From positions 1-39,084 of the forward strand of contig JAAZUU010000006.1 in NCBI GenBank assembly GCA_018624035.1: DNA of 39,084 nt. Reading direction: 5' to 3'. The notes beneath the pieces were generated by a model. That model worked only from the letters and a program-made list of their open reading frames with translations. It was not told the origin of the DNA and did not search any database. Within the stretch, counting starts at the first letter, position 1; each line of letters begins with the position of its first letter. This stretch comes from Rhodobiaceae bacterium (GTDB lineage: Bacteria; Pseudomonadota; Alphaproteobacteria; Puniceispirillales; Puniceispirillaceae). Positions 1 to 7,938 of this stretch are shown one piece after another. The translations under genes were made by a program, and so were the position numbers.

Positions 1-105
1 GAAGGTCTTTGGATAACATGAAATATTGTCCACCCCGCCATTGGTATGGGTGTCCGACATGAAAATCAGGCCGCGGGTCAGTTTCAGTGCTACGCAGTAG
101 GACAT
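1..105 (-). CDS. Anbu-type proteasome-like peptidase, N-terminal fragment
   Basis: The minus strand from an ATG at 105 reads 35 codons to the window edge, beginning MSYCVALKLTRGLIF and continuing through MSDTHTNGGVDNIS. This matches the N-terminus of the COG3484 proteasome-type peptidase family (Anbu, ancestral beta-subunit), whose members open with a similar YCV, GL, SD and TNAGVD pattern. Anbu proteins form HslV/proteasome-like self-compartmentalised assemblies; substrates and physiological role are poorly known. The gene lies 19 bases after the transglutaminase gene and is the expected fourth member of that operon. No clear Shine-Dalgarno sequence precedes the ATG, so translation may be coupled to the upstream gene. 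Only the N-terminal strand is visible, so catalytic integrity cannot be judged. Confidence 0.82.
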   Translation of the reverse strand, partial: MSYCVALKLTRGLIFMSDTHTNGGVDNISCYPKTF

Positions 106-124
106 GTTACACGGGTCTCGAACA

Positions 125-937
125 TCATTGTTCCATAGTGATCGTTGTGGATATCTGCTCGCCACCGGCACCAAAGCGAACCCCCGACACCGGAACCACA
201 TCGGCATAATCGAACCCGGTGGCCAGCTTGATATAGCGATGATCGGGCGAGATCGCATTGGAAATATCAAATCCGACCCATCCAAGGCCATCAAGATGAA
301 CTTCCGCCCAGGCATGGCTTGCTGTCTGTATGTTCGTGTCATCCATCATGAGATAGCCGCTGACATAGCGCGCCGCAAAACCGAGCCGCCTCGCAATGGT
401 GAGGAATGCATGAACATGGTCCTGGCAAACGCCGGCACCCAGTTCCATCGCCTGCTCGGCTGTGGTCGTCACGTCGGTGACATCCTTGGTGTAGGCTATG
501 CAACCTCGGATCCGCGCTGACAAATCATGCATCAGCGCCGGCTCGCTGAGATCCTCCGACCGCTGCAGGCTTTCCATTTCACGCGCCAGCAGGCGCAGCC
601 GACCTCCTGCCGCGGACAATTGTGTCGGCTGCAGAAACTGGGCCAGTGGCACGTCACCATCATGCTGACCGACGATACCGCCAAGATCATCGACTTCCAA
701 GACGCCGCGGCAAGTGATCGCAACGGAGCCCGCGAAAGGGTCGCATCTGCACAGATGGACCCTGTTGCCATGATAGTCCGCGGTCTCAAGTTCCAGAGAC
801 CCGCCATCAATATCGATTCGCCACTCGACAACCTGCTGGCCGGGAAAATCGCGCGGCGTCAGGTGCAGCCGCTGAATCACGGCTCCGGGGGCTTCGTCAA
901 ATTCAAACCATGTCTTGTGGATGATCGAGTAGCGCAT
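125..937 (-). CDS. Transglutaminase-like cysteine protease of the Anbu operon
   Basis: This 270-residue protein has the bacterial transglutaminase-like N-terminal beta region (about residues 1-85) followed by a transglutaminase core (about 150-230). The catalytic triad is visible: Cys171 in GAGVCQDH, His208 in ASHAWAEV and Asp224 in GFDISN. Family members with this layout (COG1305) are thought to act as cysteine proteases or amide-modifying enzymes; no substrate is established. Its ATG directly follows the TAG of the alpha-E gene with no gap and no strong ribosome site, which suggests translational coupling. It sits third in the ATP-grasp, alpha-E, transglutaminase, Anbu order. No signal peptide is seen, so a cytoplasmic role is inferred. 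Length is normal for the family. Confidence 0.9.
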   Translation of the reverse strand: MRYSIIHKTWFEFDEAPGAVIQRLHLTPRDFPGQQVVEWRIDIDGGSLELETADYHGNRVHLCRCDPFAGSVAITCRGVLEVDDLGGIVGQHDGDVPLAQFLQPTQLSAAGGRLRLLAREMESLQRSEDLSEPALMHDLSARIRGCIAYTKDVTDVTTTAEQAMELGAGVCQDHVHAFLTIARRLGFAARYVSGYLMMDDTNIQTASHAWAEVHLDGLGWVGFDISNAISPDHRYIKLATGFDYADVVPVSGVRFGAGGEQISTTITMEQ

Positions 938-1879
938 CTAGGGTGCCAGATTGAAGTCCGCCGCAATCGTCAGGCTGAGGTTGTTGTTGTCGACAATAAA
1001 CCCGTTTATGAAATCCCGAAGACCAATCCTGTGGATGTCCTGTTTCCTGCCATCTTCCAGCTGTTGCATGATGAGGCGGGCGCGCCGGCCGGACTCATGG
1101 GTGCGGCCATATTCTGTCTCCAGATCCGCAAGGTTGGTGTAAATCTCGCGGTAGCAGAAAGACAGTGACCGCGGCATTCTATCGTCAAAGATCAGGAATG
1201 AGGCGACGCCGGAGGGGTCCAGATGCCCACGGTTGAGCCAGTTATAGGAACGCCATGCCGCAAGCGATCGCAGCATGATCTCCCACTGACTCTGGTCGGA
1301 GCCGCCAAGCGCGCCGGCTGCGGTCGGCAACAGGCGTTGATATCTTGCGCCAATGATTCGCGCCGTGTTGTCGGCACGTTCTATGAAGGTCCCGAGCCGG
1401 AGAAAATTGAAGATGTCGTTGTGCAGCATGGTCCCGTAGAGGGCGCCGCGAAACACCGAGCTTCCCTTGATGATATTTTCCAGGATTGACGGCAGGTCAC
1501 GGATGTTGACCGGTCGTTTCAGGGCCGTATTGCCGGTCATCCAGCTTTCATTCAATGACTGCCAGACCTCCTGCGTCAGCGCGGTGCGCACTGAACGGGC
1601 ATTCTGGCGCGCGTTCGCCAGAAGTGAGATGACGCTGTCCTCATTCGACTTGTCGCGCAGCAGATAATCGATCGCGTTCGCCATCGACACCGATTCATGA
1701 CGCCCGGCAAAGGCTTCGGTTTTTCCGGTGCTGCGGATGATGGCGACCCATTCCTCGTTTCCATCAGCCCGCTGGGTAAGCGTATGCAGAAACGCGGATT
1801 GGATCTGCCGCGCCGAATTTTCAGCGCGCTCGAGGTAGCGCGCCATCCAGAACAGATTGTCAGCGTGCCGACCAAGCAT
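938..1879 (-). CDS. Alpha-E domain protein (DUF403)
   Basis: I start this gene at the ATG at 1879, giving 313 residues opening MLGRHADNLFWMARYLERAEN, the usual beginning of COG2307 alpha-E proteins. A longer reading frame runs back to 1918, but GGAGG lies just upstream of the 1879 ATG. The upstream ATP-grasp stop codon ends at 1881, leaving a one-base gap. The protein is almost entirely helical, with conserved blocks such as NTARIIGARYQ and LRLGTFIERAD. Alpha-E proteins occur almost only beside circularly permuted ATP-grasp and transglutaminase genes. The proposed context is peptide tag synthesis or removal coupled to Anbu, but no biochemical function is established. Confidence 0.9.
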   Translation of the reverse strand: MLGRHADNLFWMARYLERAENSARQIQSAFLHTLTQRADGNEEWVAIIRSTGKTEAFAGRHESVSMANAIDYLLRDKSNEDSVISLLANARQNARSVRTALTQEVWQSLNESWMTGNTALKRPVNIRDLPSILENIIKGSSVFRGALYGTMLHNDIFNFLRLGTFIERADNTARIIGARYQRLLPTAAGALGGSDQSQWEIMLRSLAAWRSYNWLNRGHLDPSGVASFLIFDDRMPRSLSFCYREIYTNLADLETEYGRTHESGRRARLIMQQLEDGRKQDIHRIGLRDFINGFIVDNNNLSLTIAADFNLAP

Positions 1880-1880
1880 C

Positions 1881-3344
1881 CTAAGCCTCCAGCACCCATG
1901 TGTCCTTGGTGCCGCCACCTTGACTTGAATTTACGACAAGCGACCCTTTTTTGAGAGCGACCCGGGTCAGCCCGCCCTGTGTCACCTTGATGCCCTCGGG
2001 CGAAACCAGAACAAAGGGGCGAAGATCGACATGCCGCGGCGCAAGGCCGCTTCGTGTCAGGATCGGCACCGTCGACAGCGACAATGTGGGTTGCGCGACA
2101 TAATTCGCCGGGTTGGCCTTGAGCTTGCGGGAAAAGGCGGCAAGTTCACGCTTGCTTGCGGCTGGCCCGACAAGCATGCCATAGCCGCCTGACCCGTGGA
2201 CCTCCTTGACCACCAGCTCGCAAAGATGCGCCAGCACATAGGCAAGGTTGTCCGGCTCGGAGCAGCGCCATGTAGGGATGTTGTCGAGAAGCGGCTTTTC
2301 ACCCATATAGAATTCGATGATTTCCGGCATATAGGAATAGATCGCCTTGTCATCGGCAATGCCCGCGCCAGGAGCGTTGGCAAGCATGACCGCGCCACTG
2401 CGATAGGCATCGAAAAGCCCAGGCGTGCCAAGCACGCTGTCCGGATTGAATGACAGCGGATCAAGGAACTCATCATCGATCCTTCGGTAGATCACGTCGA
2501 CCGGGGCAGTGCCTTCGGTGGTGCGGATGATGACACGGCCGCCACGCACCTCCAGGTCGGAGCCCTGCAGAAGGTCAACACCCATCTCGTCGGCGAGAAA
2601 GGAATGTTCATAATAGGCGGAATTGTAAATCCCCGGCGTGAGAACGGCGATGTTGGGATTGTCGATGAAAGAGCTGGCGCATTCGGCGAGCGACCTGAAG
2701 AGTTGCTTGGGGTAATCACTTACCGGCTGAACGCGGTGGCTGGCGAACAGTTCGGGAAACATCTGCAACATCGTCGCGCGGTTCTCGATCATGTAGGAAA
2801 CGCCGGACGGCACCCGGGCGTTGTCCTCCAGAACATAGAAATCATCCGGACCCGTTCGAACGATATCTACCCCTACAACATGGGTATAGACGTTGCCCGG
2901 CGGGGTGAACCCGCACATTTGCGGCATGAAGGCCCGGTTGCCATGGACCAGCGCTGATGGAACGATACCGGCGCGAATGATTTCCTGACGATGATAGATG
3001 TCGGCAAGGAAGGCATTGATCGCCGCCACCCTCTGAACGATGCCACGCTCGAGCCGGCGCCATTCATTGCCGGCGATAATCCGCGGGATCAGGTCGAACG
3101 GGATGATCCGCTCCTCGCCGTCGCGCCCTCCATAGACATTGAAGGTAATCCCGATCCGCCGAAAGAGTTCCTCGGCCTGAAGCGACTGTTTCGAGAGCTT
3201 TCTGAAATCCTGTTCGTCAAGCCAGGCCATCAACGAGCGGTAGGGCTCGCGTCCGTCTGGCCCTGATCCGTCTGGCCCCGGTCCGTCTGGCCCCGGTCCG
3301 TCTAGCATTTCGTCAAACATGTGATCTTCAGTGTGCTGCGACAT
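1881..3344 (-). CDS. Circularly permuted ATP-grasp protein, first gene of the Anbu operon
   Basis: The 487-residue product belongs to the circularly permuted ATP-grasp type 2 family (COG2308). Family hallmarks are VLEDNARVPSGVSYMIENR (171-189), KEVHGSGGYGML (380-391), HVDLRPFVL (438-446) and SSQGGGTKDTWVL (473-485). ATP-grasp enzymes ligate a carboxylate to an amine via an acyl phosphate; this branch has been proposed to make or modify a peptide with its alpha-E and transglutaminase partners. The start is uncertain: ATGs occur at 3344 and 3320, and the second (MFDEML) resembles homologous N-termini better. Residues 15-31 are an odd Gly-Pro-Asp-Gly tandem stretch coded by a 15-bp DNA repeat, inserted between the FDEM start and the conserved PYRSLMAWL. 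The gene leads the operon. Confidence 0.9.
   Translation of the reverse strand: MSQHTEDHMFDEMLDGPGPDGPGPDGSGPDGREPYRSLMAWLDEQDFRKLSKQSLQAEELFRRIGITFNVYGGRDGEERIIPFDLIPRIIAGNEWRRLERGIVQRVAAINAFLADIYHRQEIIRAGIVPSALVHGNRAFMPQMCGFTPPGNVYTHVVGVDIVRTGPDDFYVLEDNARVPSGVSYMIENRATMLQMFPELFASHRVQPVSDYPKQLFRSLAECASSFIDNPNIAVLTPGIYNSAYYEHSFLADEMGVDLLQGSDLEVRGGRVIIRTTEGTAPVDVIYRRIDDEFLDPLSFNPDSVLGTPGLFDAYRSGAVMLANAPGAGIADDKAIYSYMPEIIEFYMGEKPLLDNIPTWRCSEPDNLAYVLAHLCELVVKEVHGSGGYGMLVGPAASKRELAAFSRKLKANPANYVAQPTLSLSTVPILTRSGLAPRHVDLRPFVLVSPEGIKVTQGGLTRVALKKGSLVVNSSQGGGTKDTWVLEA
3252..3304. repeat. 15-bp tandem repeat inside the ATP-grasp gene
   Basis: On the plus strand, units TCCGTCTGGCCCTGA, TCCGTCTGGCCCCGG and TCCGTCTGGCCCCGG lie head to tail, followed by a partial fourth copy. 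The period is five codons, so the frame is kept and the protein gains GPDGP-type repeats near its N-terminus. The core GTCTGGCCCCG recurs in reverse complement in the 15-bp repeat at 19247-19336 inside a sulfatase gene. Confidence 0.9.
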
Positions 3345-3733
3345 GAAATCTGGTCAGGTTCCACCCTACACCTAAAAGACACGACCAAGAAATTGCTAAC
3401 TTTTCACCTGTTCGATGCGTTTTTTGCAGCGGATCAGCCTTGAAGCCGACGAACCGCTGCGGCAATTCGGTGGATCGCTACCGGATCGTCATGCCTGATG
3501 ATTCCGTTTGTTGGACACGGCTCCGGCTTTCGGATTTGCTTGCAGCCCCCCGACAACCGTTGAAAACAGCGCCGGTCTCGCTGCGCAAGCGGGAACTTGA
3601 ACAGATTCTTCCGGACTCGAATGTTTTCATTCAGGTGCCGGAATATTCATTGGCCACATGCACAACAGGGCAGAGAATGAAGACTTTCGCACCATCAAGG
3701 CAGAGTACGGGCTGCCTTCAGGAGACTGGAGGC
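3345..3733. other. 389-bp intergenic region before the Anbu operon
   Basis: No convincing gene is present. A 111-codon plus-strand reading frame (3440-3775) has no recognisable domain, no good ribosome site, and runs into the end of the minus-strand cNMP-binding gene. The region should contain the promoter of the minus-strand ATP-grasp operon and the 3' end of the cNMP-binding protein transcript. I could not pick a confident promoter or terminator. Confidence 0.5.
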
Positions 3734-4078
3734 CTAACTTGTTTTCGGTTTCTGAATTTGGCGGAGGCGCTCTGAGAGAACACCGATGACTGCACGAATG
3801 AAAATGTTCGATTCCTGAAGCATTTTCTCGAACTCGTCCCTGCCCAGCGAGACCAGCTCGCATTCTTCCATGGCCCTTGCATCAGCCATGCGAAGCGTGT
3901 CGTCGATGACCCCCATCTCGCCAAAAATCTCGTTCTCCTTGATAAAGAAATTGGGATCCTTGGTGTCATTGTCCGGAAGAAAAATGCCGACAGAGCCATT
4001 CACCAGAAGATAGACTTTTCCGGCCTTGTCTCCAGCCTTGAATATCGTTTGAAACTGACGGAAATGTTCCTTCTGCAT
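3734..4078 (-). CDS. Stand-alone cyclic nucleotide-binding domain protein
   Basis: The 114-residue protein is a single cNMP-binding (CRP N-terminal type) beta-barrel with no helix-turn-helix or other output domain. The barrel is seen in IFKAGDKAGKVYLLVNGSV (12-30). The phosphate-binding cassette is IFGEMGVIDDTLRMADA (51-67), with Glu54 and Arg63 at the positions that usually contact the ribose and phosphate. It lies 30 bases downstream of the metallo-hydrolase gene and is probably co-transcribed with it. A divergent adenylate cyclase gene lies beyond, so cAMP is the likely ligand (inference). With no output domain it may act as a buffer, or as a protein-protein regulatory module. Confidence 0.85.
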   Translation of the reverse strand: MQKEHFRQFQTIFKAGDKAGKVYLLVNGSVGIFLPDNDTKDPNFFIKENEIFGEMGVIDDTLRMADARAMEECELVSLGRDEFEKMLQESNIFIRAVIGVLSERLRQIQKPKTS

Positions 4079-4108
4079 GTCTGCCGCTTTCTTTCTTTCT
4101 CTTGACTG

Positions 4109-4909
4109 CTAGATGGTGAGCTTTTGGTTCTCTCTGGCAAAGAAAGAGCCTGAGGTTAGAAGTGTGTCGGCCAAGGCATCTATCTGCTGGTCGGTGCGCG
4201 ACGGCGCATGATGCGTGATGGCAAGCTTGGCAGACCCTGTGTTGCCTCGCAGCTGCTGCAAGAAATTCACCCCTTCCTCTATCGAAGAATGACCCCAGCC
4301 GCGCCGCGACGGCATCTCCTCGTCAAGGAACATGCCGTCCCAGACCACAAGAGACGCATCAGCCACGAAATCCTGCAGTTCCGTTCTTTGATCAGGTTCG
4401 AATTCATTGTCGAAAAGTGTCGAGACATGTGATCCGCCAGCGCCAAACCGATAGGCAGCGCATCCCCCGGGATGGTTCAACGGCATGGTATGACAGTCCA
4501 GAACGCCTCGGAAAAGCTGCGGCATCTCGGTGAATTCGACAAAATGGAGTTGATGTTTCAGGCCTATGAGATCGATTGGAAAATAGGCACCGTGAAAATA
4601 ATTCTGGAGGTGATCCTTCACAATATGTGGGCCGCACAGCCCGGATGTGACAAAGATTTCACGATTCTGGCGCAGAAGGTCAACGTTGAAGGCGAGCCCC
4701 TGAATGTGGTCGTGATGGAAATGGCTGAATACCAGGATCACCGGTCCATCATCAGCAATTGTCACATTCTGGAAGCCGCTTCCGGCATCAACGATGATCT
4801 GGATTTCCGGCGTCCGGATCTCGAGGCATGTGGTGTGACCGCCATAGGTCGAGAATTCAGCACCGGAGACAGGTACCGATCCCCTCACGCCATGGAATGT
4901 GACCTGCAT
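4109..4909 (-). CDS. Metallo-beta-lactamase-fold hydrolase, possible cyclic phosphodiesterase
   Basis: The 266-residue protein starts at the ATG at 4909 (MQVTFHGVRGSVPV), with a GGAG about ten bases upstream; the longer frame back to 5104 lacks homology-like sequence. The fold is shown by GVRGSVPVSG near the N-terminus, the metal motif HFHHDH (His63, His65, Asp67, His68), His145, Asp167 and a late ITHHAP (231-236). This layout fits the RNase Z/PhnP/cAMP-phosphodiesterase side of the superfamily, which hydrolyses phosphodiesters, rather than beta-lactamases. It is followed by a cNMP-binding protein and is divergent from an adenylate cyclase, so cyclic nucleotide breakdown is an attractive but unproven role. 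No signal peptide is visible; it is likely cytoplasmic. Confidence 0.85.
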   Translation of the reverse strand: MQVTFHGVRGSVPVSGAEFSTYGGHTTCLEIRTPEIQIIVDAGSGFQNVTIADDGPVILVFSHFHHDHIQGLAFNVDLLRQNREIFVTSGLCGPHIVKDHLQNYFHGAYFPIDLIGLKHQLHFVEFTEMPQLFRGVLDCHTMPLNHPGGCAAYRFGAGGSHVSTLFDNEFEPDQRTELQDFVADASLVVWDGMFLDEEMPSRRGWGHSSIEEGVNFLQQLRGNTGSAKLAITHHAPSRTDQQIDALADTLLTSGSFFARENQKLTI

Positions 4910-5225
4910 CAAACATACACTCCGTCGAGGGTGCTTGCGCTCACAGGATATAGGGCTGTCTCTTTGCCCATTGATGAGCAGGAAAGCGAAACGGTGCCTT
5001 ATTGACGCACTCACGCCAGAGCATGAGGCAACTCCTGTCCGAAGGCAATGCCAAATTCCCATCGCATTTTCAGGCATTCCCCGCGGCCTGCTGGTGGCCA
5101 CCACGCACGGACATCGCCATCATTCCGGAAAAGGCAGGATTATTGCTGCACAGACCGGGACAATGATGTTACCGTCCTTCAAAGAGTTAAATCGACACCG
5201 CAGCTGTCATTCGGAGCAAGGCAAG
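4910..5225. promoter_or_regulatory. 316-bp divergent intergenic region between metallo-hydrolase and adenylate cyclase
   Basis: This stretch separates the minus-strand metallo-hydrolase from the plus-strand cyclase and must carry both promoters. Reading frames from both genes extend into it but show no conserved protein sequence. I saw no convincing -35/-10 pair or palindrome. A purine-rich ribosome site (GGAGCAAGG) lies just before the cyclase ATG at 5226. Confidence 0.45.
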
Positions 5226-6920
5226 ATGCGTGAAGACCTGAACTCACTTATGCGAAGGACACGGATTATTTCCGGGGTGGTTCTTTTCGCTTACGCCTCA
5301 ACACATCTTCTCAACCATTCTGTCGCGACTGTTTCAATCGCGGCAGCCGACGCGGCGCGCGAGTATTTCATTGCCGCCTGGCGTAATCCGGTCGCTGAAA
5401 TCCTGTTGTTCGCGTCACTTGCGCTTCACATCATTTTAGGGGTTCAGTCCGTATTGCGGCGCAAGTCCTTCAAGATGACAGCCCGCGAGTGGATGCAGAT
5501 GGTCTTCCCCTTCATGGCGCTTCTGGTGCTGATTCCTCATGTTCTCACCACAGCCACACTCTCCAGGGTTTTCGGGGTTGAGGACAATTATGAGCTGATC
5601 TTTGCGGGCACGCTGGTCGATCCGTCCCTTGCCACCAAATATACCGTGTTCTATTCGCTGATAATCGTCATGATCTGGACGCACGGCGTCATCGGGATGA
5701 ACGGTTTACTTGCCTACCGCCCCTTCTATGTGAGGTTCAGGCGTCTGTTCATCGGATTCTTCTGGGCCGTTCCGATCCTGGCGCTGGCCGGGTTCATCTC
5801 GGGGGTAAAGGAGATGACCCTGATCACCTACGCCCAAAGCCAGATAAGCGACGAATACTACATGCTCACGATTTTGATGAAAGCGATTCCCGAGGACGCA
5901 TTCCCGATTGTGACGCAGATCGACCAGATGACACAGGCATATTATCCGATTGTGGTTCTGGTGCTTGTAGCCCTGGCTGTCGGCAATGTTCTTCGGGCCC
6001 GTTTTTTCGGCCAGGTGACGATAACATATCCAAACGGACGTAAAGTACGGGTCTCTCGAGGCACCACAATTCTCGAGGCAAGCAGGATTGGCAAGATCCC
6101 GCATCAATCTGTGTGCGGCGGCAAGGGTCGTTGCACCACCTGCCGTGTGCGCATTGTGTCAAACGATGGCGAACTGCCAGTGCCGAACGCCCATGAGATC
6201 AAGGCGATCGAACGTGTCGGGATTGACGATGATATGCGCCTTGCCTGCCAGCTTCGACCAACCGGCGACCTGTCTGTCGCCCCTCTGCTGAACCCGGAAA
6301 ACAGTCTTGAGGGGATCACCAGCGCCCGTGCCCTGACCGGCAAGGAACAGGAGACCGTCATTCTGTTTGTTGATGTCCGTGAATTCACCAAGATTGCGGA
6401 ACATAAGCTGCCATTCGATGTCGTCTATATCCTCAACAAATATTACGCGGTGTGCGGTGAAATCATCGAGGCAAATGGCGGCCGGCTTGATAAATTCATC
6501 GGCGACGGCATCATGGCAATTTTCGACGCCACAAGCGAAATCGAGGAGAATTGCCGGAATGCGGTTCTCGCAGCATCCCGTATTTCACAACGGATGAAGG
6601 AGTTGAATGCCGAGATGCGCATGGATTTCGATGAAGAGATGCGCTTTGGCATGGGAATTCACGCTGGTGAGACGATTGTTGGCATGATGGGCTATGGCAG
6701 GACCGTTTCCGAGACGGCAGTCGGCGATAACGTCAATGTCGCGGCGCGCCTCGAAGAGCTGAGCAAATCCTACAAATGTCAGCTGGTCATCTCAAAATCC
6801 GTTGCGGAAACAGCGAAAATCGATATCAAGCAATTCACCGGTGATCTGGTGAATATCCGCGGCCGGTCGGAGAAGCTTGAGATTCTGTATATGGGTAACG
6901 CCTCGGAACTTGTTGTCTAG
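5226..6920 (+). CDS. Membrane class III adenylate cyclase with histidine-rich anchor and [2Fe-2S] ferredoxin domain (CyaC-like)
   Basis: The 564-residue protein has three parts. Residues 1-260 form about six membrane helices with histidines at 27, 31, 68, 105 and 153, placed like axial ligands in diheme succinate dehydrogenase/fumarate reductase anchors. Residues 262-355 form a plant-type ferredoxin domain with Cys297, Cys303, Cys306 and Cys341. Residues 375-560 are a class III cyclase with metal Asp383 and Asp427, purine-site Lys423 and Thr497, and transition-state Asn504 and Arg508, all intact. Lys plus Thr is typical of bacterial class IIIb adenylate cyclases. A quinone-responsive cyclase with a diheme-like anchor (CyaC) is known from Sinorhizobium. 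I infer that this enzyme couples respiratory-chain redox state to cAMP. The start at 5226 has a good ribosome site. Confidence 0.9.
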   Translation: MREDLNSLMRRTRIISGVVLFAYASTHLLNHSVATVSIAAADAAREYFIAAWRNPVAEILLFASLALHIILGVQSVLRRKSFKMTAREWMQMVFPFMALLVLIPHVLTTATLSRVFGVEDNYELIFAGTLVDPSLATKYTVFYSLIIVMIWTHGVIGMNGLLAYRPFYVRFRRLFIGFFWAVPILALAGFISGVKEMTLITYAQSQISDEYYMLTILMKAIPEDAFPIVTQIDQMTQAYYPIVVLVLVALAVGNVLRARFFGQVTITYPNGRKVRVSRGTTILEASRIGKIPHQSVCGGKGRCTTCRVRIVSNDGELPVPNAHEIKAIERVGIDDDMRLACQLRPTGDLSVAPLLNPENSLEGITSARALTGKEQETVILFVDVREFTKIAEHKLPFDVVYILNKYYAVCGEIIEANGGRLDKFIGDGIMAIFDATSEIEENCRNAVLAASRISQRMKELNAEMRMDFDEEMRFGMGIHAGETIVGMMGYGRTVSETAVGDNVNVAARLEELSKSYKCQLVISKSVAETAKIDIKQFTGDLVNIRGRSEKLEILYMGNASELVV

Positions 6921-6945
6921 ACGAAGAACTTGTTGTCCAGGCGGA
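6906..6945. repeat. 20-bp tandem duplication across the cyclase stop codon
   Basis: GAACTTGTTGTCTAGACGAA (6906-6925) is followed directly by GAACTTGTTGTCCAGGCGGA (6926-6945), 17 of 20 bases identical. The cyclase TAG stop (6918-6920) lies in copy one; copy two has CAG at the same place. This looks like a replication-slippage duplication that has partly diverged. Confidence 0.8.
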
Positions 6946-7012
6946 GACGGGCGGCAGATCGGCTGGCGAAAGGCCATCTGACTTCATCAAAGATATCTGA
7001 AGGGAATACAGG

Positions 7013-7204
7013 TCAGGCCATATCCTGCTCATAACCAAGGCCGGGCGCATTGCCACGACGCGTCATTCCCATCTGTCAGCGCGGCAAATCGCCAACAAGT
7101 TCGCTTTGCCGCGGGTTGGTGTTGATATTCACCTCCAGCATGCCACCGCCGCCAACGATAGCCAGCGCCCGCACCGATGCCTCCCGCCGGTTGATTCCGA
7201 TCAT
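7013..7204 (-). pseudogene. C-terminal remnant of an enolase-superfamily (mandelate racemase/muconate lactonizing) gene
   Basis: On the minus strand, an ATG overlapping the GntR stop codon (ATGA) opens a 42-codon frame. It contains GGGGMLEVNINTNPRQSEL, then a TGA, and the same frame continues with NAPGLGYEQDMA before a second stop. These blocks match the end of enolase-superfamily dehydratases, including the intact copy in this window (30832-32079), which has GDAGLLEVDVNDNPIRESL followed by an acidic GIGIIPDLPA-type tail. The catalytic barrel, with its lysines and metal ligands, is absent. I read this as the 3' stub of a deleted gene once co-transcribed with the GntR regulator, with a further nonsense mutation. 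A small functional protein is unlikely. Confidence 0.72.
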
Positions 7205-7938
7205 ATCTTCAGCTCCATCCTGTATTGAATACAATCATGCCGGTAATGCACCTCGGCAGAGTAGACCAGCCTGTTCGCATTGTCGGTGATATGGCGTTTC
7301 ACCCTGGCAACGGGATCACCCGGCGGAATTTTCAGCGCGGTTGCCACCACATGATCAGCCTTTTCGATCTGCAGCGTCTGCCAGGCCCTTCCGATTTTCA
7401 GATCCATATTTTCAAACAGCACCGGCAATGCCAGCCTCTGGCGGAAATCCGTCTCATTCCCGCGGAACAGCTCCTCCTCGATATGGAGGGTGATCAGACA
7501 GTATCTCATGCCGTCGCGAATATGCGCCCGTTTCATGAAATAATAGGACTGGCAAAGGGTGAAATCAGCCGCAGACAGGGCCGGCATGGCGACACCCTCA
7601 TCCAGCGGCTCCTGCTCCGGACTGTCATCCGCATAGAGCCGGATCAGGTCATTGACCGTCGATTCAAGGTGCAGTGGCCCGGTGTCCGCCCGGCCCGCCA
7701 ATACCGATGTGCCGCGGCCGCGTTCAGAAAGAACAAGCCCATCCTCGCGCAACAGTTCAAGTGCCTGACGAATGGTCACCACCGAAACGCTGAAACGCGC
7801 GGCCAGGTCGGGGATCGGCGGCAGAAAATCGCCGGCCTTCCAGACGCCGTCCGCAAGCTGCGCGCGCAGGACTTCATAGACCTGATAATAAAGCGGCAAT
7901 GGCTGTGCCCGATCAAGGGAAGAGGCGGCACGTGTCAT
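7201..7938 (-). CDS. GntR-family (HutC type) transcriptional regulator
   Basis: The 245-residue regulator starts at the ATG at 7938, preceded by GGGAGGG; a longer frame to 8028 has no homology-like sequence. The winged helix occupies about residues 14-80, including the recognition segment FSVSVVTIRQALELL (49-63) and wing ERGRGTSVL (72-80). Residues from about 100 to the end look like a UTRA ligand-binding domain, which in this subfamily binds small metabolites such as sugar derivatives or urocanate. It is divergent from the GMC oxidoreductase and aldehyde dehydrogenase pair, so it probably represses them until inducer appears. The palindrome GTTATAAC in the shared intergenic region is a candidate operator. 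A decayed dehydratase gene overlaps its 3' end. Confidence 0.9.
   Translation of the reverse strand: MTRAASSLDRAQPLPLYYQVYEVLRAQLADGVWKAGDFLPPIPDLAARFSVSVVTIRQALELLREDGLVLSERGRGTSVLAGRADTGPLHLESTVNDLIRLYADDSPEQEPLDEGVAMPALSAADFTLCQSYYFMKRAHIRDGMRYCLITLHIEEELFRGNETDFRQRLALPVLFENMDLKIGRAWQTLQIEKADHVVATALKIPPGDPVARVKRHITDNANRLVYSAEVHYRHDCIQYRMELKI

Noticed and set aside
3440-3775. 111-codon plus-strand reading frame in the gap before the Anbu operon
   Set aside because: It has no recognised domain, no ribosome site, runs into the antisense of the cNMP-binding gene, and its composition looks non-coding.
4899-5225. Longer N-terminus for the adenylate cyclase
   Set aside because: The extra 109 codons show no conserved sequence and overlap the divergent metallo-hydrolase start. 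The ATG at 5226 has a ribosome site and begins right before the first membrane helix.
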